30,558 bases of DNA, taken from the NCBI GenBank assembly GCA_020626545.1, contig JAHKZS010000055.1:1-30558 (forward strand), written 5' to 3'. The position numbers and the translations under genes are program-made. Source of the stretch: a bacterium (GTDB lineage Bacteria > Bacillota > Clostridia > Oscillospirales > Acutalibacteraceae). Below are positions 1 through 6,345 of the stretch, piece by piece. Positions within the stretch are counted from its first letter, which is position 1. Each line of letters starts with the position of its first letter. Below the pieces are notes generated by a model. It was not told where the DNA came from and searched no databases. It saw only the letters and a program-made list of their open reading frames with translations.

Positions 1-768
1 GGTACTAACTGCGAGGTCGATACCGCGAGAGCGTTCGAAAAGGCGGGCGCCGAGGCTGAGCTTCTTATAGTTAAAAACTTAAAGCCCTCCGATATCGAGG
101 ACACTATCTTGAAGATGGAGAGCATTATTAAAGAGAGCCAGATGATTATGTTCCCGGGCGGATTCTCGGGCGGTGACGAACCCGACGGATCGGGTAAGTT
201 TATCGCGACTACGTTCAGAAATCCGAGAATCAAAGAGGCTGTAAACGAGCTTCTAAACAAACGCGACGGACTTATGCTCGGTATCTGTAACGGATTCCAG
301 GCGCTTATCAAGTTAGGTCTTGTGCCTTACGGCGAAATCCGCGACATTAAGGATACCGATCCCACTCTTACATTCAATACCGTAGGCCGTCATATCTCGC
401 ATATGGCTTATACAAGGGTTACTTCGGTAAAATCTCCGTGGTTCTCACAGGTTCAGGCGGGCGACGTGTTCGCGGTACCCGTATCTCACGGCGAGGGCAG
501 ATTTATGGCTGACGACGAGACGGTTAAACGCCTTATCGAAAACGGTCAGGTCGCTACTCAGTACGTGGACTTAAACGGAAATCCGAGCGAGGATATCGCT
601 TATAACGTAAACGGCTCGGTTTGCGCTATTGAGGGTATCACAAGCCCCGACGGACGTATTCTCGGTAAAATGGGGCACAGCGAGCGTAAGGGCGATAACC
701 TCTACGCGAACGTTCCGTTTAATAAAGACCAGAAGATTTTCGAAAGCGGAGTTGCTTACTTTAAGTAA
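1..768 (+). CDS. purL: Phosphoribosylformylglycinamidine synthase, C-terminal part (5' end outside window)
   Basis: This is the last 255 residues of the large, single-chain PurL. The enzyme uses glutamine and ATP to turn FGAR into FGAM in de novo purine synthesis. The reading frame is open from base 1, so the start lies to the left. The visible part is the class I glutamine amidotransferase domain. It shows the FPGGFSGGDE oxyanion region, the nucleophile Cys in GICNGFQ (visible residue 96), and the catalytic His and Glu in GHSER (residues 226 and 228). The motifs are intact and the protein ends normally just after the domain. A perfect hairpin terminator follows at once, so purL ends its transcription unit here. 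The fused glutaminase is the large form of PurL, not the PurQ/PurL/PurS split form. The assignment is secure, although only about a fifth of the protein is in view. Confidence 0.95.
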   Translation, partial: GTNCEVDTARAFEKAGAEAELLIVKNLKPSDIEDTILKMESIIKESQMIMFPGGFSGGDEPDGSGKFIATTFRNPRIKEAVNELLNKRDGLMLGICNGFQALIKLGLVPYGEIRDIKDTDPTLTFNTVGRHISHMAYTRVTSVKSPWFSQVQAGDVFAVPVSHGEGRFMADDETVKRLIENGQVATQYVDLNGNPSEDIAYNVNGSVCAIEGITSPDGRILGKMGHSERKGDNLYANVPFNKDQKIFESGVAYFK

Positions 769-797
769 AGCCTAGATAACAGTTCACAGATAAAAAT

Positions 798-838
798 TTC
801 GGTCGGATAGATTTTCTATCCGACCGAATTATTTTTCA
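798..838. terminator. Rho-independent terminator after purL, probably bidirectional
   Basis: Arms 798-810 and 816-828 form a perfect 13-bp stem around a 5-nt loop. The stem is followed by a T-rich run (to 836) on the plus strand and preceded by an A-rich run, so it could stop transcription from both sides. The stop codon of the minus-strand XRE remnant lies directly against the stem. Confidence 0.9.
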
Positions 839-1095
839 AGCCCAAGAATAATACCGAGAGCTATATTTTGTTGTTTTTGAGGCAATAATCTATACTTGTT
901 TAATAATTCACACTCGTTTTCACTTAACTTGCTTTGAGCAATTTTGTCTATGGGTTCACGTATATCCGTATATCCTATTACATAATCTACAGAAGTACAG
1001 AATATATTAGCAATTTTCTTTAAAATAGCAATGCTTGGTTCGCTTTTACCGTTCTCATATGCGCTAATCATTTTTTGAGAAACATTTAATTTCAT
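829..1095 (-). pseudogene. XRE-family HTH regulator, 5'-truncated remnant
   Basis: The 88 readable residues match the helix-turn-helix of XRE/Cro-CI regulators from the middle of helix 2 onward (KLNVSQKMISAYENGKSEPS, then a typical VDYVIGYTD end) plus a short C-terminal tail. Helix 1 is missing from the open frame. Reading upstream in the same frame gives residues that fit the missing part (RNIEKVNS, stop, SLS, then M). The in-frame TAA (1105-1107) falls where the family usually has Gln, so a CAA-to-TAA change is plausible. There is no upstream ATG and no ribosome site before the ATG at 1095. I therefore read it as a decayed regulator and not a short functional one. The sequence is more AT-rich than purL beside it, which suggests accessory origin. 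The antisense-RNA promoter next to it lies over its lost 5' end. Alternatively, the 88-residue form could be a real small DNA-binding protein. Confidence 0.6.
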
Positions 1096-1111
1096 TGATA
1101 GGGATTAAGAG

Positions 1112-1139
1112 TTGACTTTTTCTATATTTCTGTTATAAT
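1112..1139 (+). promoter_or_regulatory. Promoter of the small RNA
   Basis: TTGACT (1112-1117) and TATAAT (1134-1139) are 16 bp apart, near consensus for sigma-A. Transcription would start near 1146 and meet a terminator about 90 nt later, with no open reading frame between. An 11-bp perfect inverted repeat (1119-1129 and 1140-1150) brackets the -10 box and could be an operator. Confidence 0.75.
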
Positions 1140-1145
1140 AAATAT

Positions 1146-1238
1146 AGAAACGGAGCTATCCGAGAAACGGCTAGCCCGATTTAGATGATCATATTGTAAC
1201 GACCGCTAAACTGGCTTTAGGCGGTCGTTACTCTTTTT
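1146..1238 (+). ncRNA. Candidate antisense RNA (type I antitoxin), about 93 nt
   Basis: A strong promoter and a strong terminator bracket about 93 nt with no coding potential. The 5' end can fold into a hairpin (1155-1162 with 1168-1175, one mismatch, loop AGAAA). The 3' end is the terminator stem at 1196-1231. The RNA points toward the minus-strand hydrophobic mini-gene, whose stop codon lies in this RNA's terminal T-run. If the toxin mRNA continues past its stop codon, all of this RNA would be complementary to the mRNA's 3' part, as in Firmicutes pairs such as txpA/RatA. The promoter and terminator are seen directly; the antitoxin role is inferred. Confidence 0.6.
1196..1238 (+). terminator. 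Terminator of the small RNA
   Basis: A perfect 11-bp stem (1196-1206 with 1221-1231) can be extended inside by a TAAA/TTTA pairing past one bulged base. It is followed by CTTTTTAT. The opposite strand has no T-run after the stem, so it mainly serves the plus strand. Confidence 0.85.
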
Positions 1239-1305
1239 ATTTATCATATTTAAATGATATAATTATCAAGAGTACAATTGTTAAGTACAGAATTATTTCG
1301 TACAT
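1237..1305 (-). CDS. 22-residue hydrophobic peptide, candidate type I toxin
   Basis: The peptide runs MYEIILYLTIVLLIIISF and ends KYDK: a short polar start, a single membrane span of about 15 Ile/Leu/Val-rich residues (4-18) and a charged tail. The MYE start and general plan recall the small holin-like toxins and TxpA/Fst-like peptides of Firmicutes, though it is shorter than most. Translation is well supported by GGGAGGGG about 6 nt before the ATG. Its own consensus promoter lies at 1414-1442, with a ~100-nt folded leader. The stop codon overlaps the terminal T-run of the convergent small RNA. A minus-strand hairpin (1175-1155) followed by a T-rich stretch could end the mRNA near 1140. Toxicity is inferred from size, hydrophobicity and layout; no sequence match was tested. 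Confidence 0.6.
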   Translation of the reverse strand: MYEIILYLTIVLLIIISFKYDK

Positions 1306-1406
1306 AGCAATCCCCTCCCAATACATATTCCCTTACGGGTTTCTATGTAAACAAGGTTCACAGTACCTTGAGGGAAGGCTAACCGCTTCCGTTTTAGGAT
1401 AGCTCA
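1306..1406 (-). promoter_or_regulatory. Structured 5' leader of the hydrophobic peptide mRNA
   Basis: About 100 nt of leader separates the promoter from the 22-residue frame. Three hairpins can form: GCUAUCC with GGUUAGC (1403-1397 with 1384-1378), CAAGGU with ACCUUG (1370-1365 with 1357-1352), and a GUAA-capped CCC/GGG stem inside an ACAUA/UAUGU stem. A UUCCCUC stretch (1376-1370) can also pair with GAGGGGA of the ribosome site, using one G-U pair. That would hide the site, as in known type I toxin mRNAs. The pairings are read by eye and no folding energy was computed. Confidence 0.55.
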
Positions 1407-1413
1407 CGCGTAT

Positions 1414-1442
1414 ATTCTAACACATATGTTCTCCTAAGTCAA
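1414..1442 (-). promoter_or_regulatory. Promoter of the hydrophobic peptide mRNA
   Basis: On the minus strand TTGACT (1442-1437) and TAGAAT (1419-1414) are 17 bp apart. Start of transcription is expected near 1406. It faces the small-RNA promoter at 1112-1139, so the two units converge. Confidence 0.75.
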
Positions 1443-1485
1443 CGGTATTAATTAGCTATTTGGATGTATGTTTTATATATTAATA

Positions 1486-1513
1486 AGGTCGGGCGAGTAA
1501 AATCGTCCGACCT
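1486..1513 (-). terminator. Terminator after the GNAT gene
   Basis: The 11-bp arms 1486-1496 and 1503-1513 pair with one G-T and a 6-nt loop. On the minus strand the stem is followed by an AT-rich run (TTATTAATATAT). On the plus strand it is followed by AATCTTTTAT. It separates the acetyltransferase from the toxin-like locus. Confidence 0.65.
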
Positions 1514-1547
1514 AATCTTTTATCTGTAACTTAAAACCTGTAACCTA

Positions 1548-1997
1548 TTACCTGACCTTCTTCCACTTATCTATAACCATCTGCAAATACGGCAGAAGCT
1601 CGAAGCCCATACGTTCGTACAGGCGTTTCGCGCCCTCGTTATAGTCTTCGACCTCAATTCTCAGGCGTTTAATCTCGTCTATGCCCTTTAGATACTCGAA
1701 GAATTCGGTCGCGAGACCTCGTCCGCGGTACTTTTCGTCGATATAGATTTCCTCGATTGTTACCGAGATTCCGCCCGCTTCCTGAGAAAAGCTTTTCGAG
1801 AGCAGTACAAATCCGCACGCTTCGCCTTCACATTCGAAGATGTAGCATTTTAAGTAGTCGTCCGAGCGCATAAGCTCGTTGAACGTTGCTTCGTAATTTT
1901 CCTCGGGTACGGGTGATTCCACCACGTCGGTGTGATAGAAAATGTCAACGTATTTCAGGTAAAGCTCCTTGTCGGAGCGGGTTAATTCTCTGAACAT
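1548..1997 (-). CDS. GNAT-family N-acetyltransferase
   Basis: At 149 residues this has the usual size of a single GNAT domain, which moves an acetyl group from acetyl-CoA to an amine. The acetyl-CoA loop is clear: IYIDEKYRGRGLA, the R/Q-x-x-G-x-G/A motif, near residue 90. It is followed by the LYERMGF end motif common to RimI-like members. The substrate cannot be told from the sequence. The start is supported by AAAGGAG about 7 nt before the ATG. It lies downstream of the SleB-like gene but is separated from it by a 133-bp repeat element, so it may be transcribed on its own. A hairpin terminator follows at 1486-1513. Confidence is high for the family and low for a specific role. Confidence 0.88.
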   Translation of the reverse strand: MFRELTRSDKELYLKYVDIFYHTDVVESPVPEENYEATFNELMRSDDYLKCYIFECEGEACGFVLLSKSFSQEAGGISVTIEEIYIDEKYRGRGLATEFFEYLKGIDEIKRLRIEVEDYNEGAKRLYERMGFELLPYLQMVIDKWKKVR

Positions 1998-2022
1998 TTT
2001 TACTCCTTTTTAAATATAAAAA

Positions 2023-2155
2023 ATGTCATCTTGAGCGCAACGCCTAGGCGTTGCAGTCGAAAGATCTCCTTTTCATTAATCAAAGTCATAAACAGGAAGG
2101 AGATTCTTCGGCTAAATGCTTCGCATTTCGGCTTCGCCGCCGCTCAGAATGACAT
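2023..2155. repeat. Short palindromic element with TGTCATnnTGAGCG ends, copy A
   Basis: The ends are inverted repeats: ATGTCATCTTGAGCG at 2023-2037 and, reverse-complemented, ATGTCATTCTGAGCG at 2155-2141. Inside are a perfect 18-bp palindrome (GCAACGCC/GGCGTTGC, 2037-2054) and a second inverted pair (AGATCTCCTT with AAGGAGATTC), so the whole element can fold as one long hairpin. It has no coding sequence of its own. A second copy is at 4350-4502. Similar TGTCATTCTGAGCG repeats are common between genes in many gut Firmicutes. Confidence 0.8.
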
Positions 2156-2162
2156 CTCAATT

Positions 2163-2975
2163 TTATTTCTTATCAAAAAATCTTGTTGTTTTAAACGTAC
2201 ACACGTAGTTCTGGGTTTCGTGGAACTCGGAATCCACATACGCCGTATCGTACATATAAATTATGCGGTGTTGAACCGCGGACTTGTCCATATCGAATAT
2301 GTAAGTAACCGCGTCTTTAATCGTTTTGCCGGCGGGAACATCGGTGCGTCCGTCGTAGCTGAGGCTTTTTATAACTTCCTTGACGCTCTTGATACCGAAG
2401 GTGTTCATAGCGTCCTTAACGGACTGAGCCACTAAAGCCGCGCCCGTAAATCCTCCGTCGCCGAATTCTCCGTAACAGAGCCTCTCGAGTAAATCCCTGT
2501 CATAATCCGAAAGCTCCACATGAGCGGGGTGGTAATTTTTATCGGGGTTATCTATAGCGACTAAATATCCGGCGTTCCACTGAGCCGTGTAGCTTACTCC
2601 CGACTGCTTGGGAGCTGTCGCGTAGGAAAATCCGGGCTTAGACTTTTTCTTGGATTTAGCTGTTTTTTTTACCTTTTTTTCGGGTTTAGCGTTTTTTTTT
2701 ACCTTTTTTACGGTTTTCTTACTCTTTTTATCAGCCTTAGCCTTAGCTTTAGGCTGGATATTTACCTTTTTGGTAACGATTTTAAGCTCGGTAGGCGCCT
2801 CGGTTACCTCTATCTCGGTTTCGGCTTGGGTAGTCGAAACTACCGTTTCGATTTCAGCGTTTGAGGTTCTCGTCTGGATAGTGTTTACAGACAGCGGAAT
2901 AACAACCGCGATTAACGCGATTATCACTACACCCATAATTATTAAATTGAGCCGTTTTTCGAGTAATTCTTTCAA
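2163..2975 (-). CDS. Membrane-anchored SleB-like cell-wall hydrolase
   Basis: The protein has 270 residues. Residues about 10-31 form one membrane span. Residues 74-114 are a Lys-rich spacer with little else but Ala, Val and Ser. The C-terminal ~115 residues resemble the SleB/CwlJ hydrolase domain (Hydrolase_2), which cuts peptidoglycan. The family's catalytic Glu fits E170 in LCYGEFGD, and the QNYVCTFKTTRFF end is typical. The start is a TTG at 2975: AAGAGG lies 9 nt upstream, and the next in-frame ATG (residue 14) would cut into the membrane span. It begins 13 bp after the DegT-family gene, with its ribosome site next to that gene's stop codon, so the two are probably co-translated. The basic spacer may hold the enzyme against anionic wall polymers (inference). 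The match is moderate and activity is unproven. Confidence 0.7.
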   Translation of the reverse strand: MKELLEKRLNLIIMGVVIIALIAVVIPLSVNTIQTRTSNAEIETVVSTTQAETEIEVTEAPTELKIVTKKVNIQPKAKAKADKKSKKTVKKVKKNAKPEKKVKKTAKSKKKSKPGFSYATAPKQSGVSYTAQWNAGYLVAIDNPDKNYHPAHVELSDYDRDLLERLCYGEFGDGGFTGAALVAQSVKDAMNTFGIKSVKEVIKSLSYDGRTDVPAGKTIKDAVTYIFDMDKSAVQHRIIYMYDTAYVDSEFHETQNYVCTFKTTRFFDKK

Positions 2976-2988
2976 AATTATAAGCCTC

Positions 2989-4200
2989 TTAAATCATACT
3001 GTCGTAAACTTTAAGGAAAGTATCAATTACATACTGAGCGTCGTCGTCCGATAAAGTGGAGTTCATCGGCAGAGTGAGCTGGTTTTTGTGCATATTATAA
3101 GCGTAGGGGAAGTCCTTAATATCGAATCCCTTGTTCTTATACGCCGAAAGCATAGGAAGCGGTTTAAAGTGAACGTTACACATTACGCCGTTATCAGCCA
3201 TACGGTTGTAGAACTCGTTTCTGAACTCAGAGTCTTTGCCGAGGAAACGTACAAAGTAGAGATGTCCGTTACTGCGGTGATTTTCGCCTGTGTGTTCTAA
3301 AAGCTGAACGTCTAAATTCTTAAACGCCTCATCGTAACGCTTGATAAGCTCGTGCCTGCGGTCGAGCATTTTCTCGTAGCGGTCGAGCTGAGCTAAACCT
3401 ACCGCGGCTAAAATATCGGGCATATTACACTTGTACTGGGCGTTTACTACGTCGTACTCCCAGCTTGCCGAGGTGTTCTTGGCGAGAGCGTCCTTAGTCT
3501 GTCCGTGAAGCGACCAGAGCATATACTGTTTATAAACCTTCTCCTCGTCGATACGGGTTCTGAGTCTATGTACAGCCGCTCCGCCCTCGGCGGTAGTCAT
3601 ATTCTTAACGGCGTGAAAGCTGAAGTTGGTGAAATCCGCGATTTCTCCGCACATCTGTCCGTGCCATCTTGAGCCGAAAGCGTGCGCTCCGTCAGCCATA
3701 ATCACTACGCGTCCGATAAGCTGTTGGATTTTGTTATTCGGATTAGGACGGAATTTGTCGCGCTGATTTCGTACAGCTTCGTAAATCCTGTCGTAATCAC
3801 ATACAATACCTGCTAAATCAACGGGGATAATAACCTTGGTGTGCTCGTTTATAGCGGCTTCCATTTTGTCGTAGTCCATCTCGAACGTGCCGGGTTTACA
3901 GTCAATCATAACCGGCGTAGCGCCTACGTGATAAACTACCGAAGCGGTAGCCGTGTACGTATAGGCGGGTAAAATAACCTCGTCCTGAGGGCCTACTCCG
4001 AGAATACGAAGCGTCATCTCGGCGCAGGAAGTCTGCGAAGATAAACATACCGCCTGACCTGTGTGGCAGTATTCTCCTATTCTTTTTTCGAGAAGCTTAG
4101 TCTTGGGGCCTGTAGTAATCCAGCCCGACTTTAAAACTTCTACGACCGCGTCAATTTCATCTTGTCCCAAATCGGGAGGGGAAAAAGGTATAGTTCTCAT
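2989..4200 (-). CDS. DegT/DnrJ/EryC1/StrS-family PLP-dependent aminotransferase
   Basis: At 403 residues this has the normal length for the sugar aminotransferase family (ArnB, PseC, WecE types), which transfers an amino group to nucleotide-linked keto sugars for glycans and antibiotics. The PLP lysine is K199 in SFHAVKNMTTAEGG, and the pyridine-binding Asp is D170 in ADGAHAFG. The start motif (SPPDLGQDEI) and SGWITTGP are typical. The start codon has GAGAGG about 11 nt upstream and a consensus promoter at 4273-4301. It is the first gene of a unit that continues into the SleB-like hydrolase. No other sugar-nucleotide gene is nearby, so the substrate is open. A wall or surface-glycan role would fit the partner gene. 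Confidence 0.9.
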   Translation of the reverse strand: MRTIPFSPPDLGQDEIDAVVEVLKSGWITTGPKTKLLEKRIGEYCHTGQAVCLSSQTSCAEMTLRILGVGPQDEVILPAYTYTATASVVYHVGATPVMIDCKPGTFEMDYDKMEAAINEHTKVIIPVDLAGIVCDYDRIYEAVRNQRDKFRPNPNNKIQQLIGRVVIMADGAHAFGSRWHGQMCGEIADFTNFSFHAVKNMTTAEGGAAVHRLRTRIDEEKVYKQYMLWSLHGQTKDALAKNTSASWEYDVVNAQYKCNMPDILAAVGLAQLDRYEKMLDRRHELIKRYDEAFKNLDVQLLEHTGENHRSNGHLYFVRFLGKDSEFRNEFYNRMADNGVMCNVHFKPLPMLSAYKNKGFDIKDFPYAYNMHKNQLTLPMNSTLSDDDAQYVIDTFLKVYDSMI

Positions 4201-4240
4201 AATTACAAGATCCTCTCAACCCAAAATTTCTTTAAGAACA

Positions 4241-4258
4241 TACGTAAAAAATTACGTA
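4241..4258. promoter_or_regulatory. Inverted repeat in the DegT-gene leader, candidate operator
   Basis: TACGTAA and TTACGTA are separated by four A residues, giving a perfect 7-4-7 palindrome about 15-30 bp downstream of the -10 box. The position suits a repressor site. No regulator gene is adjacent, so this is tentative. Confidence 0.4.
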
Positions 4259-4272
4259 AAAATGCAATCTAT

Positions 4273-4301
4273 ATTATACAACCATAAAATTAAAAAGTCA
4301 A
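4273..4301 (-). promoter_or_regulatory. Promoter of the DegT/SleB-like unit
   Basis: On the minus strand TTGACT (4301-4296) and TATAAT (4278-4273) are exactly 17 bp apart. The start would be near 4266, leaving a leader of about 65 nt. Confidence 0.85.
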
Positions 4302-4349
4302 CACATTGTGAGGGGAAAGGGCAAAGTGGAAAGGGTGTAGGATGCAGCT

Positions 4350-4502
4350 TGTCATATTGAGCGAAGTGGAGCGTTAGCGTAGTCGTGAGGTGTTGTCTAA
4401 AACTTGTTTTGGTTAACAACACCCATACATTGCGTTAAAGATCTTTTAAGATCCTTCGACTATTTGCTTCGCAAATTCGCTGCGCGACCGCTCAGAATGA
4501 CA
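4350..4502. repeat. Short palindromic element with TGTCATnnTGAGCG ends, copy B
   Basis: The ends TGTCATATTGAGCG (4350-4363) and, reverse-complemented, TGTCATTCTGAGCG (4502-4489) match those of copy A. Inside are GGTGTTG/CAACACC arms, an AAGATCTTTTAAGATCCTTCG stretch and a small ATTTGC/GCAAAT hairpin. It is about 20 bp longer than copy A and differs in the middle. It lies between the ABC exporter genes and the DegT promoter and may also help end the exporter transcript. The rest of the 4201-4520 gap holds only the promoter and operator listed above. Confidence 0.8.
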
Positions 4503-4520
4503 GGACATAGGTTACAGTGG

Positions 4521-6344
4521 TTAATTCTCAAACTGGCTGTTGTAGAGCCGTGAATAAAATCCCTGTTTTTCGAGCAGTTCGGAATGAGTACCCTGCTCGA
4601 TAATATCTCCGTCCTTCATAACGAGGATTAAATCCGCGTCCTTTATCGTCGATAATCTGTGGGCGATAATAAAGCTTGTTCTGCCTTTCATAAGGTTGTT
4701 CATCGCCCGCTGTATTCTCGACTCGGTTCGGGTATCTACCGAGGAAGTCGCTTCATCTAGGATGAGAATCGGGGCGTCCGCGAGGATTGCCCGAGCTATA
4801 GTTAAAAGCTGTTTTTGCCCTTGGCTTACGTTATCGGCGTCCTCGTTTAGCACCATATTATATCCGCCCGGCAGAGTTTTTATAAACCGGTCGGCGTGAG
4901 CCGCCTTCGCCGCGGCGATAACTTCCTCGTCATCGGCGTCGAGACGTCCGTAGCGGATGTTTTCCATAATAGTTCCGTTGAACAGCCAAGTGTCCTGAAG
5001 CACCATTGAGAGCGCGTCCCGAAGTTCTCTGCGGTTAAAGTCTTTAATATTATGACCGTCGATTTTAATTGCGCCGCCGTTTACGTCGTAAAAACGCATC
5101 AGCAGTTTTACTATAGTGGTTTTACCTGCTCCTGTCGGTCCGACAATCGCTATACGCTGACCTCTCGAAACTTTCGCCGAGAAGTCGTTAATAATAATTT
5201 TGTTTTCATTATAGCCGAATTTAACGTGGTCGAACTCAATTTCGCCCGTTACGGTTTTAACGTCGACGGGATTATCGACGGTCTGGTCCTCTTCTTCCTC
5301 GTCTAAGAACTCGAAAACTCTCTCCGCCGCCGCGGCCATACTCTGAATCTGGTTAATGACCTGGGAAATCTGCTGTATCGGCTGGGTGAAGTTTCGGACG
5401 TACTGGATGAACGCCTGAATATCGCCTATGAGGATTACGCCGTTTATCGCGAGCATAGCTCCAGAAATTGCCACGGCTACGTACCCGAGGTTGCCCACGA
5501 ACATCATAAGCGGCATCATCATTCCCGATAAGAACTGGGATTTCCAGGCGCTCTTGTAGAGAACGTCGTTCGACTTTTCGAAGTCATCTAAGGTTTCTTT
5601 TTCCTTGTTGAACGCCTTGATTATAAGATGCCCGCCGAAGCTTTCCTCGACCGTACCGTTTATAACGCCGAGGTATTTCTGCTGGTTTCTGAAATGCTTT
5701 TGCGAAAATTTTACGATAAAGCTGATTAGGAAGATAGAAATCGGGAGTATCGCGATTGAAATAAGCGTCATCAAAGGCGATATAATCAGCATCATAATCA
5801 GCGTTCCTATAATGGTGCAGAGCGAAGTTATAATCTGGGTTACGCTTTGGTTAAGTCCCATTCCGAACGTGTCTACATCGTTGGTGATTCTCGATAGAAC
5901 CTCGCCGTAGGTACGGCTTTCGAAGTATTTTAGAGGCATACGATTGATTTTTTCGGAAATATCGCGCCTCATTTTGTAGCACATTTTCTGGGTAACGCCC
6001 GTCATTATCCATCCCTGAATAAACATAAACGCCGCGCTTACCGCGTAGAGAAGTAAAGCTATGAGCAGGATTGAACCCACCGCGCCCATATCTATCGAAC
6101 CTGTGCCCGAGATTTGCTTCATAAGTCCGCTCGCGAGCTCAGAGGTAGCGTTACCGAGGATTTTTGGACCGATAACCGAGAAGATAGTCGAAGCCGCGGC
6201 GCAGAACATTACGAATATAATCGCCGCTTTGAATTTCCCGGCGTATTTTATAAGGGCTTTCATCGTGCCTTTAAAATCTTTGGCCTTTTCTACGGGAGCC
6301 ATCCTCCCGCCCGGTCTGCCGTGAGGTCTTTTTGGTTCAGCCAT
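4521..6344 (-). CDS. Heterodimeric ABC exporter, subunit with the active catalytic Glu
   Basis: The protein has 607 residues: a six-span exporter membrane domain (about 35-340) followed by a nucleotide-binding domain. Walker A is GPTGAGKTT (402-410), Walker B is ILILDE with catalytic E531, and the H-loop (IIAHRL) is intact. The signature is VSQGQ (506-510) in place of LSGGQ, which is degenerate. The partner gene has the reverse pattern. This subunit therefore supplies the working ATPase residues and the weak signature, as in BmrCD- and TM287/288-type exporters. It starts one base after the partner's stop codon (translational coupling). A TetR gene upstream suggests drug or lipid export induced by substrate. 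The basic, Pro/Gly-rich N-terminal 20 residues are unusual. The cargo is unknown. Confidence 0.92.
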   Translation of the reverse strand: MAEPKRPHGRPGGRMAPVEKAKDFKGTMKALIKYAGKFKAAIIFVMFCAAASTIFSVIGPKILGNATSELASGLMKQISGTGSIDMGAVGSILLIALLLYAVSAAFMFIQGWIMTGVTQKMCYKMRRDISEKINRMPLKYFESRTYGEVLSRITNDVDTFGMGLNQSVTQIITSLCTIIGTLIMMLIISPLMTLISIAILPISIFLISFIVKFSQKHFRNQQKYLGVINGTVEESFGGHLIIKAFNKEKETLDDFEKSNDVLYKSAWKSQFLSGMMMPLMMFVGNLGYVAVAISGAMLAINGVILIGDIQAFIQYVRNFTQPIQQISQVINQIQSMAAAAERVFEFLDEEEEDQTVDNPVDVKTVTGEIEFDHVKFGYNENKIIINDFSAKVSRGQRIAIVGPTGAGKTTIVKLLMRFYDVNGGAIKIDGHNIKDFNRRELRDALSMVLQDTWLFNGTIMENIRYGRLDADDEEVIAAAKAAHADRFIKTLPGGYNMVLNEDADNVSQGQKQLLTIARAILADAPILILDEATSSVDTRTESRIQRAMNNLMKGRTSFIIAHRLSTIKDADLILVMKDGDIIEQGTHSELLEKQGFYSRLYNSQFEN

Positions 6345-6345
6345 A

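Noticed and set aside
2031-2435. Plus-strand frame of 134 codons beginning in repeat copy A
   Set aside because: It runs through the element and then opposite the SleB-like gene. The start has no ribosome site and the product no family signs.
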